64,000 bases of DNA from Deltaproteobacteria bacterium (lineage in GTDB: Bacteria > Bdellovibrionota_B > Oligoflexia > Oligoflexales > Bog-1112): assembly GCA_020635195.1 (NCBI GenBank), contig JACKAG010000005.1:81640-145639 (forward strand), written 5' to 3'. The notes below the pieces were generated by a model. That model made no database searches. It was not told where the DNA came from and was given only the letters and a program-made list of their open reading frames with translations. Below, piece by piece: positions 17,113 to 25,176 of this stretch; position 1 is the first letter of the stretch, and every line of letters begins with the position of its first letter. The position numbers and the translations under genes were made by a program.

Positions 17113-18758
17113 CAGCAATTCCCCGCCAGATCGGCCCTGAGCCATACATCGAGAGCACATAGTCAATAAGGACTTGTGTTTAAAGATAATGCAATAGAGG
17201 TCCTCTTCACCTTTGGAAAAAGATGCAGATAACAACTGAATTTATGGTAGTAAATCAGGGCGACAACATTGAACGAGAATTCATTTAACTTGTGTTAAAA
17301 CGATCGACAGTACTGTTATAAAGAGAAGAAAAGGAGTTAATTTCTGCGGCAAATAGAGTGATAACGATCTGCTTCCAGGCTCCAACTCTTGTTTTTAATT
17401 TTTCAACTAAAAACGAAAATTTTGGGCATGACATGTTGACCTGATCAATCAGAAAAGCAAGCAAAGTCAGGTGAGTAAATACAGCACAAAGATTTTTTTC
17501 ACCATGCCCATAGTTGTGTTCAAGATTGTATCCCTGATTTTTAAGAGTATTGTGTGTTTCGTTCTCTATCCTCCAATAAGTACGTCCGGACCTGGATACT
17601 TCAAAAGCAGTCATTTCCGTCAGCTCAGTATTAGTAACCCATGTATTATAATATTTTTGGTTACCTGTCTGATCTTCCGTCCAATAGCACAGGTAATTGA
17701 CCAATATTTCACTAGAGTTATTTAATTTTGTGGAATTTTGACATATTGCGACATGTTTTAATCCGGATTTATCGGTCTTGTCGTAGACTTCCAGATCGTC
17801 ATTTTTCATACTTTCCAGTTGTTTTTTTACCAGATATTTGTGATTTCCATCTTTTGCAACAAGAATGAAACTGAAATTCAGTTCTTTCATGAGGCTGATA
17901 TTTGGGGCGTTAGAAGATAAACCGTCGGCTGTAATTGTGAATTGAGTACTGGGGTAATTCTTTCTGATTCTGCGCAGAAGACGGTGTATAGCATTTAGTT
18001 CACAGTCATTCTTGCTTGTTCCATCTGTATTGGAAATTTCCTCACAATCAACAGGAAAAACGGCTTTTTTACTTGGACTGATTAAAACCGCTGTCATGAT
18101 CTGATGTGAGTAAGTGGCGGAGCCATTTCGGTGCTTTTTTACCAGACAGGAAGGACAGTGAACTTTTTTTGATGAAAATGTCTGTGTTCCGTCAATACTT
18201 ATCAGAAAACTTCCATCTGCTCTTCGATATTCACTCAGATCAGCATTTTTCCGAAGATCGTTAAATATATCTTTAAATATTGGCTTAATTTTATCCGGAT
18301 CAACCGAATCAAGATGATATCTGACGGATGTATCGGAAGGAAGTTTTTCCAGATTCAGGAGTTTTCTGAGGTTATGATTGGCTTTTGGAGCTCCGTAAGC
18401 TCCTTCAAAACTGAGCAGAGATGGATATTTGAACAAAAAAATAGCCAGTCCACTGATCAGACAATCTGAAGTAGAAAAAGGAGCTCCTCGTGGTGAGCAA
18501 GGGAATTCTTCAGCAAAAAATTCCCTTGCTTTGGAAACCAGAGAATCTCTGCTGAGAAGGCCTTTTTTTCTCTTCATCCCGTCATGACGGCTGTCTTTAA
18601 ATAATGCCATATATTTTCCCGGGTGAATAACAAACCAGACCGCAGTTGTGGCATTTTATATCAGCCATCTCATCAGATATATGGTATTTTTTGTGCGGAG
18701 AGCACTTCGATTTATACCAATAATATTAATATATTATATGTTGGCGGGGAATTGCTGT
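17113..18758 (-). mobile_element. Complete DDE insertion sequence, 1646 bp, with 9-bp target duplication
   Basis: Perfect 16-bp terminal inverted repeats: CAGCAATTCCCCGCCA at 17113-17128 and its reverse complement at 18743-18758. They are flanked by the direct repeat TAGATCTTT (17104-17112 and 18759-18767). The single transposase gene fills most of the element. Target length and gene layout fit an IS4-like family; the exact family is unresolved. Related ends or MITEs lie at 15369, 15497, 20906 and 23940. The element has separated two divergent ankyrin genes. Confidence 0.92.
17285..18610 (-). CDS. DDE transposase, IS4-like
   Basis: A 441-residue transposase. Candidate catalytic acids are in IDGTQTF, TADGLSS and the C-terminal ENETHNTLKNQGYNLEH, the last being the YREK-like region of IS4-type enzymes. 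A CxxC (CPSC) follows the first Asp by about 12 residues. It moves the element by cut-and-paste strand transfer at the CAGCAATTCCCCGCCA ends. The frame is open throughout, so the element could still be active and could mobilise the MITE copies in trans (inference). Confidence 0.88.
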   Translation of the reverse strand: MALFKDSRHDGMKRKKGLLSRDSLVSKAREFFAEEFPCSPRGAPFSTSDCLISGLAIFLFKYPSLLSFEGAYGAPKANHNLRKLLNLEKLPSDTSVRYHLDSVDPDKIKPIFKDIFNDLRKNADLSEYRRADGSFLISIDGTQTFSSKKVHCPSCLVKKHRNGSATYSHQIMTAVLISPSKKAVFPVDCEEISNTDGTSKNDCELNAIHRLLRRIRKNYPSTQFTITADGLSSNAPNISLMKELNFSFILVAKDGNHKYLVKKQLESMKNDDLEVYDKTDKSGLKHVAICQNSTKLNNSSEILVNYLCYWTEDQTGNQKYYNTWVTNTELTEMTAFEVSRSGRTYWRIENETHNTLKNQGYNLEHNYGHGEKNLCAVFTHLTLLAFLIDQVNMSCPKFSFLVEKLKTRVGAWKQIVITLFAAEINSFSSLYNSTVDRFNTS

Positions 18759-18880
18759 AGATCTTTTAGCAATTGTTGCGGAATTTTTAGTCTTTTGCTA
18801 TGTTGCGACCTCTTCCATATTCAGGGATTACTCCTTCAGGAAGCAGTAAGCTGAAATCATTTAAGAAAAAGGATCACAAC

Positions 18881-19573
18881 ATGAGAATCTTATCTGCAAT
18901 TTTTCTTGTAATTTCAGGAAATAGTCTGGCTATGGGAGCGAGACCTTGTCCGGGACAAACCCCTCTTATCATTGCTGCAAGGAATGGTCAGATGGAGGCT
19001 GTGAAGTTTCTTATTGAGCATGAAGCGGATGTGAATAAGCCTGACAAGGATGGCTTGAGCCCCCTCTATTGGGCAGTGGGGAAGGAGCACAATGAGGAGC
19101 GCAAAGAGATCGTAGAGTTTCTCATCCAGCATGGAGCGGATGTGAATAAGCCTGACAATAATAATATGACCCACCTCCATTGGGCAGTGATGTGGGAGCT
19201 CAGAGAGATCGCAGAGCTTCTCATCAAGGCTGGGGCGAATGTGAATAAGCCTGACAATAATAGCTTTACCCCTCTCGCTTGGGCAGCAATGTTTGGGCGC
19301 AGAGATCTTGCAAAGATTCTCATCAAGGCTGGGGCGGATGTGAATAAGCCTGACAATAATGGCTTTACCCCTCTCCATTTGGCAGCGAACCGGGGAAGCA
19401 GAGAGATCGTAGAGCTTCTCATCAAGGCTGGGGCGGATGTGAATCAGGCTTACAATAATGGCTTTATCCCCCTCCATTTGGCAGTGCGAGGGCACAGAGA
19501 GACTGCTGATCTTCTGCGCCCTCGCACAGGTTCATGTTTTAGTCGGTTCACTCAGCAGTGTAACGTGATGTAA
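18881..19573 (+). CDS. Secreted ankyrin-repeat protein B
   Basis: A 230-residue protein with start at 18881, preceded by AAAAAGGATCACAAC as in its paralogues. A signal peptide (MRILSAIFLVISGNSLAMG) is followed by six ankyrin repeats with NKPDNN at the loop tips. The last repeat is cut short and followed by an unrelated tail ending QQCNVM, suggesting that the 3' end has been replaced at the junction with the phage fragment 15 bp downstream. Exported scaffold or binding protein by inference. Confidence 0.87.
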   Translation: MRILSAIFLVISGNSLAMGARPCPGQTPLIIAARNGQMEAVKFLIEHEADVNKPDKDGLSPLYWAVGKEHNEERKEIVEFLIQHGADVNKPDNNNMTHLHWAVMWELREIAELLIKAGANVNKPDNNSFTPLAWAAMFGRRDLAKILIKAGADVNKPDNNGFTPLHLAANRGSREIVELLIKAGADVNQAYNNGFIPLHLAVRGHRETADLLRPRTGSCFSRFTQQCNVM

Positions 19574-19588
19574 CAAGATCCTTCCGGA

Positions 19589-19987
19589 TCATCCCTGTTC
19601 CCACCAGATGTCTTCCTGCTTTTCCGCAAAAAACGGCTTAGCCTGAAGGCTTTCGGCAGGACGCAGCTCAAGACTTGCTATATGCCCTTCCTTCTCTGAA
19701 TACTCAAAGCTGACTACCGTGATCAAAAGGCTTTCATCCGTCCGGATGCGCTCACAGTCCAGCCTGATAAACATCCCGCACGCAAGGAGCCTGCCGTCCT
19801 CTGTACACCAGCCCGGAACCCGGACAGAGTACTGAAAGGCTTCTGCCTGCCTGCTTCTTCTCTCCCAGACTGCCATGAGCTCACAGTCATCCTTTGTCGC
19901 CACTTCGTCATGAAACAGCCTCAGATTGCGGCCTTTTCTGGGATGCTCTGCCCGGACTTCTCCACGGACTGAAGTCAGACCCTCCAT
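19589..19987 (-). pseudogene. C-terminal fragment of Mu-like gpP/baseplate hub tail protein
   Basis: 132 residues matching the end of the Mu gpP (Mup44/lambda gpD-like) tail proteins: VRGEVRAEHPRKGRNLRLF, WERRSRQAEAFQYSVRVPGW, then EDGRL and a strand resembling LLITVVSFEYSEKEG. Full-length gpP is around 380 residues, so the N-terminal two thirds are missing. It is cut at its 5' side by the leader of ankyrin gene C and faces the end of ankyrin gene B. With the terminase remnant it marks a decayed Mu/lambda-like prophage. Confidence 0.7.
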
Positions 19988-20128
19988 TTGGAGGGGAACA
20001 GAGGGGGGATGATTGAAAATTTAGAGATTGATTTCTCGTATTTTACAAGAAAACCTTGCCAGAATTGGGATATACTGCTATTTCTCACCCGTTTTCGTAT
20101 ATAGAATTTAAAAAGAAGGATCACAGAA

Positions 20129-20920
20129 ATGAGAATTTTATTATCAGTTTTGTTTGTGCTTTTAGGCAGTAATCTGGCTGTGGGGGAAGCAAGTCCCATA
20201 GCACCCAAATCGGGAGCGACGCCTCTTATCACTGCTGCAGCAAATGGTCATCTGAAGGCTGTGCAGTTGTTTCTTGCAAGTGGGGCAGATGTGAATAAGA
20301 CTGACAAGAAGGGCAATACCCCCCTCCATTTGGCAGCATATAATGGTCACAAAGAGATCGTAGAGCTTCTCATCAACGCTGGGGCGGATGGGGATAAGGC
20401 TAACAATAATGGCCAGACCCTCCTCCATTTGGCAGCGTATAATGGTCACAAAGAGATCGTAGAGCTTTTCATCCCGTATGTGGCGGATGTGAATAAGGCT
20501 GACCAGAAGGGCAGGACCCCCCTCTGGTTGTCAGCAAGGCAGGGGCACAGAGATCTTGTAGAGATTCTCATCAACGCTGGGGCAGATATGAATCAGGCTG
20601 ACACTAATGGCTCGACCCCCCTCTATCAGGCAGCGGCGCAAGGGCACAGAGATCTTGTAGAGATTCTCATCAACGCTGGGGCAGATATGAATCAGGCTGA
20701 CACTAATGGCTGGACCCCCCTCTATTCGGCAATCTTCTGGAGCAAGACAGATGTTGCAGAGCTTCTCATCAACGCTGGGGCGGATGTGAATCAGGCTGAC
20801 AAGTCTGGCAAGACCCCCCTCTATTGGGCAACGAAGAAGGAGAATAAAAAAATCATTCTGCTTCTGGAGACCCTTGAGATTCTGAACAATGTCGCAGCAA
20901 GATTAGGAATTCCCCGCTAA
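20129..20920 (+). CDS. Secreted ankyrin-repeat protein C
   Basis: A 263-residue protein with signal peptide MRILLSVLFVLLGSNLAVG and seven ankyrin repeats. Two consecutive repeats are almost identical at DNA level (20543 and 20642, 99 bp apart), evidence of recent tandem duplication. The leader AAGAAGGATCACAGAA resembles those of its paralogues. The last residues (RLGIPR) and the stop codon are supplied by an insertion-sequence end (ggaattccccgctaa), so the original C-terminus has probably been lost. Exported binding scaffold by inference. Confidence 0.88.
   Translation: MRILLSVLFVLLGSNLAVGEASPIAPKSGATPLITAAANGHLKAVQLFLASGADVNKTDKKGNTPLHLAAYNGHKEIVELLINAGADGDKANNNGQTLLHLAAYNGHKEIVELFIPYVADVNKADQKGRTPLWLSARQGHRDLVEILINAGADMNQADTNGSTPLYQAAAQGHRDLVEILINAGADMNQADTNGWTPLYSAIFWSKTDVAELLINAGADVNQADKSGKTPLYWATKKENKKIILLLETLEILNNVAARLGIPR
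20543..20740 (+). repeat. Near-identical 99-bp tandem ankyrin units
   Basis: Two copies, each encoding one 33-residue ankyrin unit (GHRDLVEILINAGADMN core). They differ at very few bases in a gene whose other units are clearly diverged, so the duplication is recent. Confidence 0.9.
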
Positions 20921-20960
20921 CATATAATACGCTAATATTATTTCTGTAAATCGAATTGAT
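20906..20960 (-). repeat. Solo right end of the 17-kb-type insertion sequence
   Basis: The reverse complement matches the right end of the complete element at 18706-18757, including the AT-rich subterminal stretch (ATTATATGTTaGCGGGGAATT). The outermost bases differ (GGAATTCC instead of GGAATTGCTG). It supplies the stop codon of ankyrin gene C. Confidence 0.75.
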
Positions 20961-21261
20961 TTCTTCTCTTCCTTTACTTCCGGAGCCTGAAATTTTGCAG
21001 CTTCTTGGCTGTCAATGTTCCTCTGACCAGCGCTTATAGCCTTCAATTTCAAAGGCTGCGAGATTCCCCACAGCACAGTCCAGAGCCTCATTGGCAAAGT
21101 ATTTGTCCTTAACCCACCTGTATTGGTCGTTTGCGCTTGGTTTGACCCACCCGTTTGCGAAATGCTGACCCACCCATTTGCGGAATATTGACCCTCCCAT
21201 TTGCATTATATTGACCCACCTTCATTGAACTGACAGGAGCAATCCTTTGAGAGGTGGGTAA

Positions 21262-22763
21262 ATGGGGAAAAGGAAATCTATTTTGACAGTGGAACAAGTC
21301 ATCGAACTGAATCAGCAAGGGAAGCCGATCAGAAAAATTGCTGAGATATTAGGGTTGTCAAGAAATACAGTCCGTAAATATCTTAGGGAGAGAGAAAATG
21401 GTCAGGAGGCAGTTATAGCCACTCCTTTTGACAGAGGAGGCTGGAAATCCCAGATAAACTGGGAAGAAATGGTTTCAAAAAGAGCTTCCGGTTATCAGCT
21501 GGACAGATTGCATAGCGAATTTGCTCCGGATGGGGTTTCATATTGGGCATTTTGTCGGGCTTTTAAGAAAGTATCAGAGTCTGATATACGTAATATCGTT
21601 ATTTCTCAGGCGCATAAGCCGGGCGAAAAAGTTCAGGTGGACTACACAGATGGTATTCTCATCTATGACCGAAAGTCTGGAAAATCGAGAAAAACTCAGT
21701 TTTTCTGTGGTGTTTCCGCTTTTTCCGGATACACTTTTGGCGAATTTTCTTACGATCAGAAGCTGCCTTCATTTATTCGTGCTCATGAATTCGTGCTCAT
21801 GAATCAATGTGGTCGTACTTTGGTGGAGTTATGCCGTATGTGGTTCCTGATAATCTCAAATCCGCAGTTTCCAAGGCTCATCGTTATGACCCTAACCTGA
21901 ACCCGACATTTGTAGACTTTGGCAATCACTGTGGATTTGCAGTTCTTCCGGCCCGGCCGGCGAAGCCGCGGGATAAAGGTGTTGTGGAAGCCACAATAGG
22001 AGCTGTTCAGCGCAGTTTTTATCAGATGCATAAGGATACAAGGTTCTATGATCTTGAAGAGTTGAATCACTCATTTAGAAGGTTTCTGGACGGATTCAAC
22101 TCTAAGATCATGAAGGATTATGGTGTCAGCAGAGCTGACAGATTCCAGTATGAGCGGAGCATGCTGCTCCCACAGCCACGAGAACGATATGAGCTTGTAG
22201 AGTGGCGCAATGCCAAAGTTCATCCCGACTGTCATATACAGATATCTCATTCTTATTACTCGGTGCCATTTCGATATGTTGGTCAGCAAGTCAGGGTTAA
22301 AGTATCGGACAGACTTATTTCAATATATTCTTCTGATATCAAATTGTTAACCACTCATATCCCAACCGGGAACCGTGGTGGCAGATCGACAAAACAGGAG
22401 CATCTGCCCGAAGAAAAGCTGCAATCCTGTCAGTTTGACATCAAAAAAGCTGTAGCTCAGGCACAAGCGATTGGTCCGGCAATGTCCGATCTCATGGAGA
22501 CGATTTTTAGCGGACCTCTCCCATTGACCGGGCTCAGAAAGGCTCAGGGGATCCTCAGGACATGGGGGAAGGATGGAGTCGGACAGGCATCCATGGAATA
22601 TGCAGCCGGGCAATGTTTGACCTTCAGGAAGATTCGAACCGATTTTTTCAGGCAATGTGCCCTCAGCTATCACCGACAATTCCTGAGCCAAGGAAGCCAT
22701 CTGGCTCCCCATCGCTTTGCAGGCAGTGCCTACCTGAGAAATGACAGAAAGGATCCCCGATGA
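21262..22763 (+). pseudogene. istA: istA transposase, frameshifted by a 14-bp tandem duplication
   Basis: The N-terminal part (21262-21900 frame) carries an HTH (IRKIAEILGLSRNTVRKYL) and the start of the DDE domain (VQVDYTDGI, with the first Asp). The C-terminal part is read in another frame from about 21803 (MWSYFGGVMPYVVPDNLKSAV). The junction has attcgtgctcatga twice in tandem (21775-21788 and 21789-21802). Removing one copy restores an uninterrupted protein reading SFIRAHESMWSYFGG. IstA catalyses transposition of IS21 elements, so this copy is probably inactive. Confidence 0.93.
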
Positions 22764-23530
22764 GCATTGAAACCATTAAGCAAATATCAAAAAATATCAG
22801 GTGCTTTGGCTTTGCACAAAGTGCTGAATCTCGCATTTTGCAGGCAAGACAGAACGGAGATACCTATGAAGAGTTTCTGCTGAAAATTCTTCAGGATGAG
22901 CAGGAAGACCGGCAGCAAAAAACAGCTAAAAGAATGCTGAGAAGCGCCAGATTTCGGCGAACCTGTACTATGGAAGACTGGGATATGAGCTATGACCGCG
23001 GAATTTCCAAGGGTAAATTAAAGGAACTGGCGATTCTCAGCTTTTACAATAACCGGGAAAATCTGATTGTTCTGGGTCCCACCGGTTCCGGAAAAAGCCA
23101 TCTGGCAATAGCCATTGGTCGCAGGCTTTGCAATCAGGGAACCAGTGTTAAATTCTTCTCTCTCAATCACCTGTTTGAAGAGTTTCAGGCTTACAGAGCG
23201 TCGGGTAAATACCTCAGTTTTATCAAACAATTGGCTAAAGCTGATGTCATTGTACTCGATGACTTCGGCTTAAGAAACTACACCCATGATGAAGCATTAA
23301 TCCTCCTTGATCTGATCGAAGATCGTTATCAAAAAGGGGTCCTTATCATTACATCCCAAGTTAAACCGGAAGGATGGAGATCTCTGTTTGAAGATCCTGT
23401 TATTGCAGAAGCTTTGACCGACAGGCTGTTGAATCCCTGCATGGAAATTCAGTTAAGAGGGGAATCCTACCGGACCAAAATTGCTGCTACGAAAAGAAAT
23501 CAGCTGGAGGTCCCTGCCGGTAATCGTTAG
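22760..23530 (+). CDS. istB: IS21 transposition helper ATPase IstB
   Basis: A 256-residue AAA+ protein with Walker A (GPTGSGKSH) at about residues 111-119 and Walker B (VIVLDDFGL) at about 170. Its start overlaps the istA stop (ATGA), the normal coupling in this family. IstB is a DnaA/DnaC-like ATPase that assembles on target DNA and directs IstA. The frame is intact, so IstB may still be made if istA frameshifting does not stop coupled translation. Confidence 0.94.
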   Translation: MSIETIKQISKNIRCFGFAQSAESRILQARQNGDTYEEFLLKILQDEQEDRQQKTAKRMLRSARFRRTCTMEDWDMSYDRGISKGKLKELAILSFYNNRENLIVLGPTGSGKSHLAIAIGRRLCNQGTSVKFFSLNHLFEEFQAYRASGKYLSFIKQLAKADVIVLDDFGLRNYTHDEALILLDLIEDRYQKGVLIITSQVKPEGWRSLFEDPVIAEALTDRLLNPCMEIQLRGESYRTKIAATKRNQLEVPAGNR

Positions 23531-23939
23531 AAAGGAAATGTTGGTCTGGGAGAGGTCGTCGCTTCGCTCCGCTGGTGGGTCAACAAACTGCAAATAGGGT
23601 GGGTCAAATAGAGTGCAAATGAGCATGTATTCGGGTCTGCCGAATTGCCCTGAATCCACATAGCAGGTTTCTGTGGTGAGTTGACGGAAGCATTCTTCCG
23701 GCTTTTTTGTGGAAGTGGATGCGAAGGCCGTTGTCTTTTTCGCCTTCTGTCAGAAGATTCAGCCTGGCATAGAAGTCGATTTTGATCTGAGAGACTCCGA
23801 GATTCCAGCGTGTCACTCCGTGTGTAGGTAATCACCCCATCCCGGCACTAATCAGCCCAAAGCCAGAAGGGTGGCATTTGCCCTAAATCTCCAGCTTATG
23901 ATGAGATGATTAAATTCCCATGGATTCTTTGAGTCGAAA

Positions 23940-24006
23940 CAGCAATTCCCCGCTGGGTCTAAAACCCTTGCTATCAAAGGGTTTTAGACCCAGCGGGGAA
24001 TTGCTG
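23940..24006. repeat. Perfect 67-bp palindrome, MITE with the CAGCAATTCCCCGC ends
   Basis: Two 30-base arms, perfectly complementary, flank the 7-base loop GCTATCA. The outermost 14 bases equal the terminal inverted repeat of the complete insertion sequence at 17113, while the inner part (TGGGTCTAAAACCC) is not found in it. A half copy lies at 15369. No clear target duplication is seen. It supplies the end of the secreted reading frame on the minus strand. Confidence 0.93.
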
Positions 24007-24156
24007 ATCCTGATATGAGTAACTTGGAATTTTATTAAGTGAGACAGAACCATCATATAACGATTCTGTTAAATACCTGAGGTCTTCTCTTCCGGCAAAG
24101 CTCTTCGTAGAAACGGAAAAGAGCAAAAGTAATGCAATATTACGGAAAACTTTCAT
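23974..24156 (-). pseudogene. Truncated secreted protein, 3' end replaced by MITE
   Basis: A 60-residue frame with a strong ribosome site (GGGAGG seven bases before ATG) and a good Sec signal peptide (residues 1-21, cleavage after SFA). Mature sequence starts GREDLRYLTESLYDG. The last ten or so residues (QQFPAGSKTL) and the stop are encoded by the palindromic MITE, so the original gene was probably longer. It may still be expressed as a short secreted peptide. Family unknown. Confidence 0.55.
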
Positions 24157-24361
24157 GTGAGAGCCTCCCTTAAATCCCTAAAATTAGTCTGAATGGTTTT
24201 AATTGTTTGTAAAAAAAAGATCAATTATTAAATGATAATAGACGATAATCTCTGAAATAGATTTTTTCAAATTACGAATTATCTTTTTATAATGGATAGT
24301 TACAGGTATATTCCGAAACATCAAACAAGAAAATCACCGAATAATTAAGCGGTTGCTTGCT
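24157..24361. other. AT-rich spacer upstream of the toxin-antitoxin locus
   Basis: About 200 bp of clearly AT-rich DNA with no gene. It separates the truncated secreted gene from the DUF4258/HTH pair and probably holds promoters for both directions. Confidence 0.4.
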
Positions 24362-24402
24362 AATAACAAAATCAATTGATAAGATTAATTGATTTTGTTA
24401 TT
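24362..24402. promoter_or_regulatory. Perfect 16-bp inverted repeat, candidate antitoxin operator
   Basis: AATAACAAAATCAATT and its reverse complement are separated by nine bases, ending 27 bp before the toxin start. Type II toxin-antitoxin loci are commonly autoregulated through such palindromes bound by the HTH antitoxin. A terminator for something upstream is less likely because no gene points into it. Confidence 0.6.
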
Positions 24403-24429
24403 TTCCGATAAGTTGAAGAGGAGCCTGAA

Positions 24430-24692
24430 TTGCCACGCAAAACAGTTCAGAAAATACGCCAACACCTCATCAATGGGGAATTCAGGTACTCGATATACAC
24501 TGTGACAGAACAGCAGAGGATAGAATCGTGACAGATGAGGATATCCGGGAAGTGGGACGAACAGCTCATACTGCGAAACTTCAGTCAGACGGCGGCTATA
24601 GGTTTGTTGGCTATGATGACCAAGGCATGGAGCTGACTGTTATCTGCCGGCTGTCATCACAAACAGGAGCACTCATCATTGCCGTATACTGA
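24430..24692 (+). pseudogene. DUF4258-type toxin, frameshifted
   Basis: A TTG start with GAGGAG upstream opens a frame reading LPRKTVQKIRQHLINGEF and then YSIYTVTEQQRIES before a TGA at 24529. The next frame continues from a GTG at 24528 with VTDEDIREVGRTAHTAKLQ, then GGYRFVGYDDQG and ICRLSSQTGALIIAVY. Together they make one DUF4258-like domain of about 88 residues, so a one-base indel near 24527 is likely. The GTGA overlap could alternatively allow coupled translation of two halves. The antitoxin gene follows by 12 bp. Confidence 0.6.
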
Positions 24693-24704
24693 AGGGGCCT
24701 GAAT

Positions 24705-25121
24705 ATGAACAAGATAAAAACCATTCATTACACTCTTTGTGGTCTTGAATATGTCTACTTCGTCAATGCTCCTGTTGGTATTGATGGTGCTGAGGAGTAC
24801 ATTGATATTCCTCCTGATCAAATCGACCGGATGATTGCTGTAGAGATTATTCGTCAGGGTATCCCTCTGAGAGGGCGTGAGGTTCTTTTCCTTCGAAAAG
24901 CGCTCAAAATGAACCGTAATCAATGGTCTGAAAAGTTAGGCGTTACAGCTTCAGGTATTTTCAGATGGGAAGAAGGAAGAAATAAACGCCTGTCACGTAT
25001 CAATGAAGTGGCTGTCCGTATGTTATGTGCTGAAGAACTTGAAATTGAATTAGAGGGGAAATGGTCTGCTGTCATCACCGGGGATAACAGACCTGAACGA
25101 TTAGAGGTTGCTGCTGCCTGA
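24705..25121 (+). CDS. HTH antitoxin, MqsA/YgiT-like C-terminal domain
   Basis: A 138-residue protein. The C-terminal part has a classic XRE-like HTH (LRKALKMNRNQWSEKLGVTASGIFRWEEG, here given over residues 66-95) followed by basic residues. The N-terminal part is a short domain partnering DUF4258-type toxins (HYTLCGLEYVYFVNAP). The gene is 12 bp downstream of the broken toxin, as usual for this class, where toxin precedes antitoxin. It probably neutralises the toxin and represses the operon at the palindrome at 24362. Confidence 0.75.
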   Translation: MNKIKTIHYTLCGLEYVYFVNAPVGIDGAEEYIDIPPDQIDRMIAVEIIRQGIPLRGREVLFLRKALKMNRNQWSEKLGVTASGIFRWEEGRNKRLSRINEVAVRMLCAEELEIELEGKWSAVITGDNRPERLEVAAA

Positions 25122-25176
25122 TCGCAAAGGGCGTGGGTTTTATCTGGAAAAACAACAGATCTGGAACCATTCAGAT

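Larger units (their letters stand above)
21124..23625 (+). mobile_element. IS21-family element, 2502 bp, with 5-bp target duplication
   Basis: Ends TGGTCGTTTGCG... and ...GCAAATGAGCA align as inverted repeats. Both sides carry repeated internal motifs (TTTGACCCACCC plus a TTTGC spacer), three or more at the left end and two at the right, as is usual for IS21 transposase binding sites. The 5-bp sequence TGTAT flanks both ends (21119-21123, 23626-23630). It encodes istA (frameshifted) and istB. It was inserted into the phage terminase remnant. Confidence 0.94.
21012..23830 (-). pseudogene. Phage terminase large subunit (GpA-like) C-terminus, interrupted by IS21
   Basis: Two pieces flank the IS21 element. 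The right piece (23626-23830) encodes RWNLGVSQIKIDFYARLNL and an IHFHKK segment. After a frame change at a six-A run comes ECFRQLTTE, then a VDSGQFGRPEYRWVK stretch continuing into the left piece (21012-21123), which encodes KYFANEALDCAVGNLAAF and a stop. This order (VxxIKxxxYARL, HF, FRQLTxE, WVK, NEALDC) is that of lambda GpA-type terminases. The pieces join exactly when IS21 and one TGTAT copy are removed. Confidence 0.72.

Noticed and set aside
20320..20860. Regular 99-bp repeats that might be taken for a CRISPR or satellite array
   Set aside because: They are in-frame ankyrin units of one gene; there are no spacers of constant size and no cas genes.
21124..21240. Tandem TTTGACCCACCC motifs that look like iterons or a replication origin
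   Set aside because: They lie at the end of IS21, are mirrored at the other end, and are the expected transposase binding sites.
24528..24692. Second half of the DUF4258 frame as an independent gene with GTG start
   Set aside because: The two halves make one continuous domain, so a frameshift is more likely; kept as an alternative.
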